From contig NZ_LT907982.1 in the NCBI RefSeq assembly GCF_900230215.1, forward strand, positions 3,582,001-3,646,000: DNA of 64,000 nucleotides. The letters run 5' to 3'. This document shows, in pieces, positions 53,770 to 63,098 of this stretch. A program made the position numbers and the translations under genes. Each line of letters opens with the position of its first letter. Position 1 is the first letter of the stretch. The notes under the pieces are model-generated. The model saw only the letters and a program-made list of their open reading frames with translations. It was not told where the DNA came from and made no database searches. The DNA is from Jatrophihabitans sp. GAS493. GTDB taxonomy: Bacteria; Actinomycetota; Actinomycetes; Mycobacteriales; Jatrophihabitantaceae.

Positions 53770-54675
53770 TTACCCGCCGAAGGCCGGTCGCTCAGGCTGC
53801 GCGAACGGGAATCGGGCCCGGAAGTCCGTTGCCGCCTCCTCGAAGGTGACGAAGCGAACTCCGTCGTGCGAACCCCAGTACTTCAGCAGCCGCTCCAGCA
53901 TGAGTAGGACCTGCGGTCGACCGGAGACGTCGGGGTGCAGCGTCACCGGGAACACCCCGTACTCCAGTTCCCGGTAGACCCAATCGAACTGATCGTTCCA
54001 GAGCTGCTCGATGTCGCGCGGGCTGACGTAGCCGTGCGAGTTGGGCGCGTGCTTGTTGAACATCATCGGCGGCAGATCGTCGACGTACCAGTTCCCGCAG
54101 AACTCGACCAGATCCACCTCGTGACCGTGCTGCAGGGGCTTCATCCAGGCTGACGCCGGCTTGTCGAACTGGATCTTCGTCCACTCGTCGCCCACCCGGG
54201 CGTAGAACGGAACGAAGTCGTTGTAGTTCTGCGAGTGGTCATAGCTGAAACCGGCCTCCAGCAGCAGCGCCGCGGTGTGCTCGCTCATCTCCCACCAGGG
54301 GGCGACATACCCACGAGGACGCCGCCCCGACATCTTCTCGATGATCTCGATGCTGTGCATGAGCACGTCGCGCTCCTGCTCAGCCGACATCGCGACCGGA
54401 TTCTCGTGACAGTAGCCGTGGGCTCCGATCTCGTGCCCGGCGTCGGCGACGGCCTGCATCTGAGCAGGGAACGACTCTAGCGAGTGGCCCGGGATGAACC
54501 AGGTAGTGGGGATGTCGAACGTGTCGAAGAGCTTCAACAAACGTGGGCTGCCGACCTCTCCGGCAAAGACTCCGCGTTGGATGTCGTTCGGGGAGTCCTC
54601 GCCACCGTAGGAACCGAGCCAGCCGGCAACAGCGTCCACGTCCACACCCACACAGATCTGAATGTCCTTAGTCAC
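53770..54675 (-). CDS. Polysaccharide-deacetylase-fold imidase/HpPgdA-like hydrolase
   Basis: A 301-residue CE4-fold protein of the HpPgdA/cyclic imidase branch. Metal residues fall at D12/D14 ([10 protein letters not shown]), H86 and H90 ([14 protein letters not shown]), the numbering I recall for HpPgdA. Branch features [15 protein letters not shown] and [20 protein letters not shown] are present. Relatives include the cyclic-imide hydrolase of Pseudomonas and peptidoglycan deacetylases; no signal peptide, so cytoplasmic hydrolysis of a small imide is favoured. GTG at 54675 with AAGGAG 7 bases upstream is used; it overlaps the preceding gene by 8 bases. Last gene of the eight-gene operon. 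Confidence 0.87.
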   Translation of the reverse strand: MTKDIQICVGVDVDAVAGWLGSYGGEDSPNDIQRGVFAGEVGSPRLLKLFDTFDIPTTWFIPGHSLESFPAQMQAVADAGHEIGAHGYCHENPVAMSAEQERDVLMHSIEIIEKMSGRRPRGYVAPWWEMSEHTAALLLEAGFSYDHSQNYNDFVPFYARVGDEWTKIQFDKPASAWMKPLQHGHEVDLVEFCGNWYVDDLPPMMFNKHAPNSHGYVSPRDIEQLWNDQFDWVYRELEYGVFPVTLHPDVSGRPQVLLMLERLLKYWGSHDGVRFVTFEEAATDFRARFPFAQPERPAFGG

Positions 54676-55813
54676 GCTCAATCTCCTTGGAAGTAGCGAT
54701 TATGGCGGCGTTCATCGCCGCGCGGTCGGACTCCGACCAGAGTCGCTCGACGAGGCTGTGGGCCGATAGCCAGGCAATCATGGATGAATCGCGTTCAACG
54801 GGGCCGAGCAGCTGCGCTCTGACGCCGTAGATATCGCGGAGAGCCGGCGGCGGAAACGGATCCTGGGTGAAAGCAGGCTGGATGAGGAGTTGGCGGTGTC
54901 TCTCCAGCCACTGCACGGTATCCAGCGCTCGTTGGTCCAGGCTGGCCTCCCAGCGGATCGAGCGGACCCCTGGCCGCCGGCTCTCCGCCGCCGCGAGGTC
55001 AACCCCCAGATGGTGCGCGGGCAGATCAATGCGCAGCGTGGTTCGGTCGGCGCCGGTGGCCACTAGGAGGTCATCGGTGATCTGCTGCAGCCTTTCCCGC
55101 AGGTACCCCCCGGCCAGCAGGCGACCGTCACCGGAGAGCGTCCCACTCCAGCCACCGAGCGTCAGGGCGTGCCAGAGCGTAGCGCTCACACTGTCGAAGA
55201 CCGGCACCCCCAGCGCAGCCTCGATCTTCTCCGCCGATTCGCACCCGAGGACGTTCGTACAGACCACCGCCACACCCTGCGCACCAGAACCGACCTCCAA
55301 CAGTTGACGCTCGACCACCTCGGCGGAGACCTGCGCGAACGAGTGGTTGTCGGTCCGGCCGAGTCCGTCGGCGGAGACCACCTCAATCCCCTCGCCTGAA
55401 TAGCACCGGGCGATCTCGCGGTTGACGTCCTGGGTGTAGGGCGTGGCGATGCCCAACCGCGAGACACCGAACGCACGGCAGGCGGCCAGCAGCGCGAGCG
55501 TGCTGGTGCTCGCCGGGATACCGGTGAGCTGCCGGATTCGATCAGCGACCTCCCGGTCGTGCTCCACCCCAAGCCACGATCCGGACGTGCCGGCCCAGAC
55601 GATGGCGTCCACCTTGGCATCGGCCAACGCCTCGGCCGCCGGCAGGAATCGCTCGACGGCGAACTGGTCCGAAGCCTCTGAGTCGAGTCCGATTCGCTGT
55701 ACGACCACACGGGCGAAATGCGCCGAGACGCTGCCCCCGAGCAAGCGGAGCAACCGGCTGATCGCCGGCTCCAGCACGGTGTTCGACGACGGCACTATCA
55801 GGCCGATGCGCAC
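54668..55813 (-). CDS. Asp/Glu-racemase-superfamily enzyme (arylmalonate decarboxylase/maleate isomerase-like) fused to GAF domain
   Basis: A 381-residue protein. Residues 1-235 form the racemase fold: [29 protein letters not shown] (G75-T76-S77) and [13 protein letters not shown] (C185). Maleate isomerases have two catalytic Cys; here the first is Gly, as in arylmalonate decarboxylase with its single Cys188, so isomerase activity is uncertain. About residues 240-375 look like a GAF domain ([20 protein letters not shown] to [16 protein letters not shown]). A GAF domain on this enzyme is unusual and may sense a ligand or bind a substrate. Overlaps the next gene by 8 bases and lies 11 bases after the MBL gene. 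Confidence 0.86.
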   Translation of the reverse strand: MRIGLIVPSSNTVLEPAISRLLRLLGGSVSAHFARVVVQRIGLDSEASDQFAVERFLPAAEALADAKVDAIVWAGTSGSWLGVEHDREVADRIRQLTGIPASTSTLALLAACRAFGVSRLGIATPYTQDVNREIARCYSGEGIEVVSADGLGRTDNHSFAQVSAEVVERQLLEVGSGAQGVAVVCTNVLGCESAEKIEAALGVPVFDSVSATLWHALTLGGWSGTLSGDGRLLAGGYLRERLQQITDDLLVATGADRTTLRIDLPAHHLGVDLAAAESRRPGVRSIRWEASLDQRALDTVQWLERHRQLLIQPAFTQDPFPPPALRDIYGVRAQLLGPVERDSSMIAWLSAHSLVERLWSESDRAAMNAAIIATSKEIERD

Positions 55814-55824
55814 CTGCCCGCCCC

Positions 55825-56643
55825 TCAGCCAGACGTCCCGAAACGTTCCCGGAACTGCTCGGTCATCGCCGGCCAGACGTGCGGGTCGTGCCCGGGGATG
55901 AGTTGGAAGCCGCGCTCGGCGGAGAGCTTCTTCAACCGACGAATCGGCTCGATCGTCTCCATCGGATCGATGTCGACGACTCCCCCGATCGCCAGCTCCT
56001 GCTCGATGTTCTCGGTCAGGTCGGCGGCGTCGAAGGCGAAGACGAAGCCTCCGCCGCCCACCGACTCATCCAGCTCGACCATGAAACTCTGATGTCCCGG
56101 GGTGTGCCCGTAGGTCGGGATCGCCGTTACACCCGGTGCGATCTCGGCCTCACCGTCGGCGAGCCGCCAATCGATGCGCGGATCGTCGTAGTCGATCCGT
56201 GCCATCGCATGCTTCTCCGGCTCCGGGGTGTTGAGCATGCCGTACTTCAACTCGCGTCGCTGCGCATGCACCGGAACGCGCCCCGCGAAGAGCTTGATTC
56301 CGCCGGAGTGATCGTGGTGCAGGTGGCTCACCGCGATCGCCTGAATCGAATCGATGTCAACGCCTACCTGCGCCAGTCCCTCTTCGATCGGTTCACCGGG
56401 GCCTGGAAGCACCGGCAGGTACTCCACGCTGGGGTAGAAGCGCCGGTAGAGGACCGGGTCGCGGATCAACGCGGTGTTGAATCCGGTGTCGAGCAGTATC
56501 CAGCCGCCGTCACACTCCAGCAGCACTCCTGGAACCGGCTCCCTCATCCGGAGCTCGGGAGGAGCGCCGAAGACCGAAACGGACTTCGGCAGCTCCTCCC
56601 AGCCAAGGGTGAGCAGGATGATCCGACGGACCCCTGAACTCAT
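55825..56643 (-). CDS. Metallo-beta-lactamase-fold hydrolase, lactonase-like
   Basis: A 272-residue MBL protein. Zinc motif SHLHHDHSGG (H107, H109, D111, H112), a further His in IPTYGHTPGHQ, Asp in FAFDAADLTEN and His in LIPGHDPH. The arrangement is that of the AiiA/AttM N-acylhomoserine lactonase branch. Lactone or cyclic-amide ring opening within the same pathway is plausible, quorum quenching less so in this context. AGAGG lies 7 bases before the ATG. Confidence 0.88.
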   Translation of the reverse strand: MSSGVRRIILLTLGWEELPKSVSVFGAPPELRMREPVPGVLLECDGGWILLDTGFNTALIRDPVLYRRFYPSVEYLPVLPGPGEPIEEGLAQVGVDIDSIQAIAVSHLHHDHSGGIKLFAGRVPVHAQRRELKYGMLNTPEPEKHAMARIDYDDPRIDWRLADGEAEIAPGVTAIPTYGHTPGHQSFMVELDESVGGGGFVFAFDAADLTENIEQELAIGGVVDIDPMETIEPIRRLKKLSAERGFQLIPGHDPHVWPAMTEQFRERFGTSG

Positions 56644-56727
56644 CTTGCAACCTCTTCCATCTAGTTTTCCTGGCTTACCCTTGGGTACTGCTGGTGACCG
56701 AGTGTTGCCCGCACCCGCCGACGATTG

Positions 56728-58323
56728 CTACGCCGACAGGTACTTCAGCAGCAGGGTGTTGGGCGCATCGACCTGGTGTGCCTCAGCGACGCCCTTGAGC
56801 CACGGCTGCGCCACCATGTAGTCGGTCACGTTGACCATGTTGAGCCAGCAGCCGGTGGCCGACGCGGTCGCGGCCGCCGTCGAGTAGTCGGCATCCTTGC
56901 CACTGGCCAGGGCGGTGGCGAGCTGAGCCGGGATCTCCGGTGAATCGCAGCCGAAGTAGTTCAGCCCACCGGTCTTGTCGAAGCTGATGTGAGCCCAGGT
57001 GTACGGCGACGGCGAGTCCGGCCAGCCGAGCGTGGCCAGCAGGTCCGGAGCACCCTTGGCGTTTCCGATCCAGCCGAAGATCTGCGAAGTCGGGTAGGCC
57101 TGCACCTTGACGGTGATGCCTAGCGGTGCGAGCTGGGCCGAGATCAGGTTGGAGACGATCTGGTTGTCCGGCTGACTCGAGTCGTAACCGATGGTGATCG
57201 TCTTCTCGTTGGCCGGCAGCGAGGAGGCGATCGACTTCAGCGTCGAGGTGTCATAGCTGATGTCCTGCTTGGCGAACTCGGAGGTCATCATGTTGTACGG
57301 GTAGACCTGGGTGGCCTTGGTGCCGTGGCCGAAGTAGACCTGCTTGACGATCGAGTCGATGTCGACGGCCTTGAGCAGTGCCTGCCGCTTGGTCTGGTCG
57401 GTCAGGAAACCGTTGCCCGGGTTCACGTACAGATACTCGGAGATCATCGAGGGCTGGGTGTAACTGCTGTACTGCTTCTTCGACAGGTACGAGGTGATCG
57501 CCGACGACGGCAGATCATGCAGGATCATCGCCAGCTGGCCGCTGTTGAACTGCAGCTGCTGTGAGGAGGTGTTATCGATGACCGGCAGCTCCACCGTGGT
57601 GAAGTACGGCGCGCCGCCCCAGTACTTGGCGTACGCCTTGAGCTCATATTTGGAGCCGACCTGGGCCTCGGAGAGCGTGTAGGGGCCGGTTCCGACGTCA
57701 TGGGTGGCCAGGTACGTCTGGGCGTTGTCCGTCCCCTTGTGCGCGGCGAGAGCGGTCGGGCTCATCATCTTCGGACCATAGGGCGATCCGAGGTAGCTCA
57801 GGAACGCCGAGTTCGGGGCCTTGAGCGTGATGACCGCCTTCAGCGGGTCACTCGAGTTGATGGAGGCGATGTCGCTGACCATGTAGGCCGGCCCCTGGTT
57901 CACCGCCGCCCGGCGATCGAAGGATGCCTTGATGGCGGCCGACGTGAACGGCGTGCCGTCGTGGAAGGTGACGTTCGGACGGAGGGTGAAGGTGAACGTC
58001 TTGTTGTCCGGGGAGGCGGTCCAGGCCGTGGCCAGGGACGGCTCGAGCGTGGGCGTCGCGGTTCCACCCTTGTAGGTGATGAGCCCCTCGTAGGTGTTGT
58101 TGGTCAGGATCAGTCCCTGGCCGGCGTAGTAGATGTCCGGGTCCGGTGGCTGGCCCGGGTCCTGCAGGAACGACAGATGCAACACGTGATCGGTCGGCGC
58201 CGCGGCAGCGGAGCCGCCACCACCGCCTCCGGAGGAGGAGCTACAGGCGGTGAGGGCGAGCGCTGCGGTGGCCGTTGCGGCCAGCAGCACCTTGCTCTTG
58301 GTGAATTTCGTTCGTGAATTCAT
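56728..58323 (-). CDS. Dpp/Opp-type ABC transporter substrate-binding lipoprotein
   Basis: A 531-residue SBP_bac_5 protein, lipid-anchored through ALALTACSSSSGG. SBP_bac_5 landmarks include TNNTYEGLITYKG, YTLSEAQVG, and an interior rich in Tyr and Trp typical of peptide or solute binding. ATG at 58323 with GGAGG 6 bases upstream. It directly follows the amidohydrolase gene by one base. Dpp-like transporters also carry nickel, heme, oligosaccharides and small heterocycles, so the solute is not fixed by family. Confidence 0.93.
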   Translation of the reverse strand: MNSRTKFTKSKVLLAATATAALALTACSSSSGGGGGGSAAAAPTDHVLHLSFLQDPGQPPDPDIYYAGQGLILTNNTYEGLITYKGGTATPTLEPSLATAWTASPDNKTFTFTLRPNVTFHDGTPFTSAAIKASFDRRAAVNQGPAYMVSDIASINSSDPLKAVITLKAPNSAFLSYLGSPYGPKMMSPTALAAHKGTDNAQTYLATHDVGTGPYTLSEAQVGSKYELKAYAKYWGGAPYFTTVELPVIDNTSSQQLQFNSGQLAMILHDLPSSAITSYLSKKQYSSYTQPSMISEYLYVNPGNGFLTDQTKRQALLKAVDIDSIVKQVYFGHGTKATQVYPYNMMTSEFAKQDISYDTSTLKSIASSLPANEKTITIGYDSSQPDNQIVSNLISAQLAPLGITVKVQAYPTSQIFGWIGNAKGAPDLLATLGWPDSPSPYTWAHISFDKTGGLNYFGCDSPEIPAQLATALASGKDADYSTAAATASATGCWLNMVNVTDYMVAQPWLKGVAEAHQVDAPNTLLLKYLSA

Positions 58324-58324
58324 A

Positions 58325-58960
58325 TCAGACCTCCGCGAGAGTTCGGGTTGGTAGGGATTCCGCGAGCTCAGCGAAGGCGCTGATGATCTCGTCAGTTGTG
58401 CGTACTGCGCCTGCTTGCAGGTACTCCATTGCGTCCAACGAGGCGAGATGCCGAGCAACGCTCGAGCCTCCAACGCAGTCGCCGACCACCCGGACGTAGA
58501 AGTCCCGCTGGTGCGCGTCGGCGAATGTGTAGTGGACACAGACGTCGGTTAGGCCCCCGACGAGGATGAGCGTGGAGGCTTTCAACGCCCGTAGCACGAT
58601 CTCGAACTCCGTACCGATGAATCCTGAGTAGCGTCGCTTCACAATGTGAAACTCACCCTCGATCGGGCGTAGCGAGTCGATCAGCTCGGTGGACGGGTCC
58701 CCGTCGACACAATGCACCGACTCGGCGCCGTCGAGCTCCCGGCCGAAGTCGATGCCGCTCGGACGGTGCACCTCTTGGAAGAAGACCACCGGGATATGGG
58801 CCTCCCGGGCCGCCTGCAGGATTCGCTCGGCGCGGGCGATTCGCTCCGCCGCGCCGGGCATGATGGCGATGCCCGTCTCTTCGGCCGGCCGGTCGGATCC
58901 CTTCTGGTAGTCCACGACCACCAGCACGGGCTGGTCCACGATCATTGGCTGTCGAGGCAA
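58325..58960 (-). CDS. Isochorismatase-fold cysteine hydrolase (half-amidase/NicF/RutB-like)
   Basis: A 211-residue cysteine hydrolase with catalytic triad D17 (LVVVDYQKG), K108 (IVKRRYSGF) and C141 (GGLTDVCVHYT). The cis-peptide region precedes the Cys as usual. Relatives hydrolyse N-carbamoylsarcosine, maleamate, ureidoacrylate or isochorismate. Begins with TTG at 58960, with AAGGAG 5 bases upstream. In the setting of an imidase-like and racemase-like enzyme a half-amide such as maleamate or succinamate is a reasonable substrate. Confidence 0.9.
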   Translation of the reverse strand: MPRQPMIVDQPVLVVVDYQKGSDRPAEETGIAIMPGAAERIARAERILQAAREAHIPVVFFQEVHRPSGIDFGRELDGAESVHCVDGDPSTELIDSLRPIEGEFHIVKRRYSGFIGTEFEIVLRALKASTLILVGGLTDVCVHYTFADAHQRDFYVRVVGDCVGGSSVARHLASLDAMEYLQAGAVRTTDEIISAFAELAESLPTRTLAEV

Positions 58961-59033
58961 TTCGGCTCCTTCTTATCAGGCAGTACAGCGACGATGTGTC
59001 ATGAGTTGCGCGTGAAAGACGGCGGGTTGAGCA

Positions 59034-60029
59034 TCAGACCCGGATTCGCGGATCAGCCGCTCCTTGGAGGAGGTCGACGATGGTGTTGATGATGACGTAC
59101 CCGACCCCGAGCAGCAGGGTCACTCCGGCGATCGCCGGGAAGTCGGCGACCGGAATGCTCTCGGCCACGTAGAGGCCGATGCCGGGCCAGGCGAAGACCT
59201 GCTCAATGACCAGTACGCCGGCGAACATGAGGCCGATCTGCAGGCCGGTCATGGAGAGCGCAGCGCCGACCGAGTTACGCAGAATGTGCTTGACAAGTAG
59301 GCCCATCTCGCTCAGTCCCTTGGCTCGTCCGGTGCGCGCATAGTCACTGCGCAGCTCCGTGATGAGGCTCGAGCGAAGCACCCGGCCGATGGCCACCGCA
59401 GGGATGAGTGCGATAGCGGTGGCGGGCAGAATCAGGTGCTGCAGCCCGTCGACGAAGACGTCGAAGCGGCCGTGGAGGACTGAGTCGACCAGTAGCAGCC
59501 TGGTCGGACCGGTGGGCGCGTCACTGATGTCGGTACGTCCACTGGCCGGAAGCCAGCCGAGCTTTGAGTAGAAGAGCAGAATGCCGAGAATTCCCAACAG
59601 GAACGCCGGCGAGGAGGCGCCGACCATCAGGATCATTCGGAAGAACGAGCTACCCGGCCAGCGAAGCACCGATCCGAAGGCGAAGAGCGCGGCTAGGACG
59701 AGCGCGATCGCCATCCCGGCGGCCGCGAGCTCGATGGTGGCCGGCAGGTACTCGGCCAGGTCGGTGCTGACCGGACGGCGTGTGCGGTACGACGTCCCCA
59801 TGTCACCGTGCAGCAGGCCGGTCAGGTAGTTCCAGTACTGGTTGATCACCGGCTCGTCCAGGCCGAGCTTGTGCCGCTCCTGGGCGACGGCCTCCTGCGA
59901 TGCCTGTCCACCAAGCTGGGCGTGCACCGGATCCAGCGGCGAGATGTGCTGAAGGTAAAAGACAATGGCCGAGAGCACGATGATGATCACGATCATCGAG
60001 GCCAACCGCTTGGCGATAAGAGTAGTCAT
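59034..60029 (-). CDS. Dpp/Opp-type ABC transporter permease (DppB)
   Basis: A 331-residue BPD_transp_1 permease with six helices. Signature IAKRLASMIVIIIVLSAIVF at the N-terminus, RHKLGLDEPVINQYWNYLTG, DMGTSYRTRRPV, and EAA-loop RTGRAKGLSEMGLLVKHILRN. ATG at 60029 is used, 4 bases after the DppC stop; the longer frame overlaps that gene. Confidence 0.94.
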   Translation of the reverse strand: MTTLIAKRLASMIVIIIVLSAIVFYLQHISPLDPVHAQLGGQASQEAVAQERHKLGLDEPVINQYWNYLTGLLHGDMGTSYRTRRPVSTDLAEYLPATIELAAAGMAIALVLAALFAFGSVLRWPGSSFFRMILMVGASSPAFLLGILGILLFYSKLGWLPASGRTDISDAPTGPTRLLLVDSVLHGRFDVFVDGLQHLILPATAIALIPAVAIGRVLRSSLITELRSDYARTGRAKGLSEMGLLVKHILRNSVGAALSMTGLQIGLMFAGVLVIEQVFAWPGIGLYVAESIPVADFPAIAGVTLLLGVGYVIINTIVDLLQGAADPRIRV

Positions 60030-60033
60030 CGGC

Positions 60034-60906
60034 TCAATCCGGATCGATGAGGTTGCGGACGCCGTCCCCGGCGATGTTGGCGGCAAGGGCCAGCAGCACG
60101 ACGGCGAGACCCGGCATCACGGGAATCCACCACTGCTGAAGCAGGTAGCTGAGGTTTCTCGCACTGTCGGCGCCGAGCTCGGGGGCCGGGGCGGACTCAC
60201 CGAGGCCGAGAAAGGACAGCCCGGCGAGGGTGAGGATCAGGCCACCGATATCGAGACTCGCGGTCACGACGATCGCCGGGATCGCCCCGGGAAGCAGATG
60301 TCGGCCGATGACCCGGATCCGTCCGGTGCCGGCCAGACGCGCCGCTTCGATATGAGGCCGGGCCGCCAGCTTTCGGATCTCTCCGCGCACGATGCGCGCG
60401 TAGAAGGGCCACCAGACGATGGCGACCGCGAAGAGCGTGTGCGCGAAGCTCGGGCCCAGTGCCGCGACCACCGCGATGGCCAGTACCGGTCCGGGCAGGG
60501 CGAGGAAGGTATCAGTAATGCGCATCAGGACGTCATCGACCCAGCCACCGGCCGCACCCGCGATCAGCCCGACCAGACCGCCGATGATCACGCCGCTGGC
60601 CACCACGATCAAGGCGGCGAACCAGCTGGCCCGAGCACCGTAGAGGCAGCGGCTGAGGATGTCACGCCCGATTCCGTCCGAACCGAGCAGGAACCCGCTC
60701 TGCCCCGGTGCCTGCAGCGGCAGTCCGATCGGCGTGAGCGGATCGTGCGGACTGAGCACAGGGGCGAGCAGGCAGATGAGAGTCACCACGGCGAAGAGCG
60801 ACGCCGCGGCGATAGACACTCCACGGGACACGTGGACGTTCAGTACGCGATCGAAACGGAGTCGGGACACGACCGGTGCTGATCTGACCGGTTCGGCGAC
60901 GGCCAT
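60034..60906 (-). CDS. Dpp/Opp-type ABC transporter permease (DppC)
   Basis: A 290-residue permease with the DppC layout: N-tail, helix, LLAPVLSPHDPLTP, LGSDGIGRDILSRCLYGARA, and the EAA-loop EAARLAGTGRIRVIGRHLLPG. It starts one base before the ATPase stop region and belongs to the same message as DppB. Pairs with DppB to form the membrane channel. Confidence 0.94.
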   Translation of the reverse strand: MAVAEPVRSAPVVSRLRFDRVLNVHVSRGVSIAAASLFAVVTLICLLAPVLSPHDPLTPIGLPLQAPGQSGFLLGSDGIGRDILSRCLYGARASWFAALIVVASGVIIGGLVGLIAGAAGGWVDDVLMRITDTFLALPGPVLAIAVVAALGPSFAHTLFAVAIVWWPFYARIVRGEIRKLAARPHIEAARLAGTGRIRVIGRHLLPGAIPAIVVTASLDIGGLILTLAGLSFLGLGESAPAPELGADSARNLSYLLQQWWIPVMPGLAVVLLALAANIAGDGVRNLIDPD

Positions 60907-60907
60907 C

Positions 60908-62878
60908 TCAGTTTCCCTTCGGGTTGATGCAGGCGACCTGGTGAAGTTCGTTCTCGCCGAATGCCGTCAGCTTGACGTCCAGCATCGGATCCGCACACCC
61001 GTCGACCGACTGGAGGCAGCGCGGGTTGAAGGCACATCCGGGTGGTGGCCGCAGTGCACTGGCCGGCTCCCCGGGTAGAACCACCGGTTCGACTCCGACA
61101 TCGGGCACCGCGCTGATGAGCGCCTTGGAGTAGGGATGGACCGGATCGCCGGTGATCTGCTGGGCGTCGCCGATCTCGACGATTCGTCCGAGATACATGA
61201 CGGCGATCCGATCGGCCACGATCCTGGCCACCGACAGGTCGTGGGTCACGAAGAGCACCGACATCCCCAACTCGCGACGCAGTCTCGAGATCAGGTTGAT
61301 GACCGACGCGGCGAGCGAGACGTCCAGCGCACTGGTCGGCTCGTCGCAGAGCAGGATCGAGGGCGGAACCACGGTGGCCCGAGCCAGACAGACGCGCTGC
61401 CGCTGGCCACCGGACAGTTGCGTCGACTTGGCCTTCGCCACCTCGGCCGGCAGTCCGACCAGCGCCAACGCGTCGCGGATCTTCTCCGCCTTCGCTTTAC
61501 GCCCCAGCCCCTTGACCCGCTCGCCGATGATCTCCTCGACCGTCATCCATGGCGTGAGGGAAGCGCCACTGTCCTGAAAGACCATCTGCGGCCGCTCGCC
61601 CGCGAGATCCAGCGAACCGCCATCGTGTGACTCGAGCCCGGCGACGACCCGCAGCAGGGTCGACTTTCCGGAGCCGCTCTCGCCGACCAGCGCGACTGAC
61701 TCACCCCGCGCGATCTGCAGATTGACCCCCCGCAGGGCCTGCAGGCGGTTGCTGTGGCGAAAGCCCGACTTGAGTACGAAAGACTTGGTCACCGCCCGGA
61801 CGGTGAGCGCGGCTGACTCGGCGTCGATCTCCGGCGCCTGTTGTGCCGCGATCATGGTGCGCTCGATCTCGGCGGTCCGGGTGCGCACCTCGGCCATCGG
61901 CAGGATGCAGGCGCTGAGATGCCCGGGGGCAACCTGCACCGGAGGCGGCGGGGTGATCTCGCAGTCCGGACCGGCGAGTTCGCAGCGCGGCGAAAAGGCA
62001 CAGCCCGGACGAGGGTCGGCCGGGCTCGGGACGTCCCCGCCCAGGGCGATCAAGGGGCGGTCGCGGTCCACGTTGAGTGAGAGCCGGGAGCGCATCAGGG
62101 CCAGCGGGTAAGGGTGGGCCGCAGAGTTCAGGACGGTCTGCGTCGCACCCAGCTCAGCCAGTCGCCCGGCGTACATGACCGCGACCCGATCGGCGACCTG
62201 GGCGGCGACGCCGAGATCGTGAGTGATCATCAGGACGCTGCAACCGATCTCGTCCCGCAGCGAACGGAGCAGCGTGAGTACCTGGGCCTGGACGGTTACG
62301 TCGAGCGCCGTGGTCGGCTCGTCGGCGATCACCAGTGAGGGTCCGCCGGCGACCGCCATCGCGATCATCACACGCTGCCGAAGACCACCGGAGAGTTCGT
62401 GCGGATAGGCCGCCAGTCGCTGCTTGGGCTCCGGGATGCCTACCGCCGTCAGCAGCCGCAACGCCTCCTTCTCGCTGCCGGCCGCCTCCGCTACCTGACG
62501 CCCCACGCGCATGGTCGGGTTGAGCGAGGTCATCGGATCCTGAAACACGGCACCGAGGTGCAGCTTGCGCATTTCCCGCCACTTGGCGTCGGAGGCCTGA
62601 GCCATATCCGTGCCACGAACCAGGACCCGGCCGGTGATGGTCGCCCGGTGATCATGCAGGCCGAGCAGTGAGAGCCCGAGAACGCTCTTGCCGGATCCGG
62701 ACTCACCAACCAGCCCGAGAATCTCACCTCTACGAATCTGAAGGCTCACTCCGCGTAACGCGAAGATGTCACGTCCCGCTCTGCGGAACGTGACATTAAG
62801 ATCCTCAGTGGCCGCCACGATGTCGTCGTCGGCGACCGGGGCCGGAGTGGTTTCGAACGTGGGGGCTGTTGTGGTCAC
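60908..62878 (-). CDS. Fused DppD-DppF ABC transporter ATP-binding protein
   Basis: Two complete ATPase halves in one 656-residue chain. Half one: [20 protein letters not shown], signature [26 protein letters not shown] and an oligopeptide C-domain with [14 protein letters not shown]. Half two from about 360: [52 protein letters not shown]. The Cys-rich tails probably bind an Fe-S cluster or zinc as in OppD/OppF. GTG start at 62878 with AGAGGGG 6 bases upstream. First gene of the operon, divergent from the TetR gene. Confidence 0.94.
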   Translation of the reverse strand: MTTTAPTFETTPAPVADDDIVAATEDLNVTFRRAGRDIFALRGVSLQIRRGEILGLVGESGSGKSVLGLSLLGLHDHRATITGRVLVRGTDMAQASDAKWREMRKLHLGAVFQDPMTSLNPTMRVGRQVAEAAGSEKEALRLLTAVGIPEPKQRLAAYPHELSGGLRQRVMIAMAVAGGPSLVIADEPTTALDVTVQAQVLTLLRSLRDEIGCSVLMITHDLGVAAQVADRVAVMYAGRLAELGATQTVLNSAAHPYPLALMRSRLSLNVDRDRPLIALGGDVPSPADPRPGCAFSPRCELAGPDCEITPPPPVQVAPGHLSACILPMAEVRTRTAEIERTMIAAQQAPEIDAESAALTVRAVTKSFVLKSGFRHSNRLQALRGVNLQIARGESVALVGESGSGKSTLLRVVAGLESHDGGSLDLAGERPQMVFQDSGASLTPWMTVEEIIGERVKGLGRKAKAEKIRDALALVGLPAEVAKAKSTQLSGGQRQRVCLARATVVPPSILLCDEPTSALDVSLAASVINLISRLRRELGMSVLFVTHDLSVARIVADRIAVMYLGRIVEIGDAQQITGDPVHPYSKALISAVPDVGVEPVVLPGEPASALRPPPGCAFNPRCLQSVDGCADPMLDVKLTAFGENELHQVACINPKGN

Positions 62879-63085
62879 CCGCGTCCCCTCTCTCTTCGCC
62901 GTAGGCAGAACCTGCGCTGTGCTGGCACGACGATGCGGAATATCTGTCGTTCGACAAACAGTAGGGCTCGCTACGTGAACGGAAGCTACTCTCATGTAAC
63001 AATTTCGTTTCCAGGATGGACAGATCCACCCGTCTGATCGCTTCGGGGCCTTACAGCGACCGATACCTGTGTAAGGATCGATCAC
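62879..63085. promoter_or_regulatory. Divergent promoter region between ABC operon and TetR gene
   Basis: Apart from the TetR-side palindrome described separately, an inverted repeat TGTCG-TT-CGACA occurs at 62945-62956, close to the operon start, and a CTCTCATGTAACAATTTCG stretch lies near 62990-63010. Either could carry a promoter or operator. Hexamers are not certain. Confidence 0.4.
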
Positions 63086-63098
63086 ATGACAGGTATCG
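63061..63098. promoter_or_regulatory. Inverted-repeat operator overlapping the TetR start
   Basis: CGATACCTGT (63061-63070) and ACAGGTATCG (63089-63098) are perfect 10-base arms around an 18-base spacer holding the self-complementary GATCGATC. The right arm covers codons 2-5 of the TetR gene. The layout fits autorepression by the TetR protein. Confidence 0.7.
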
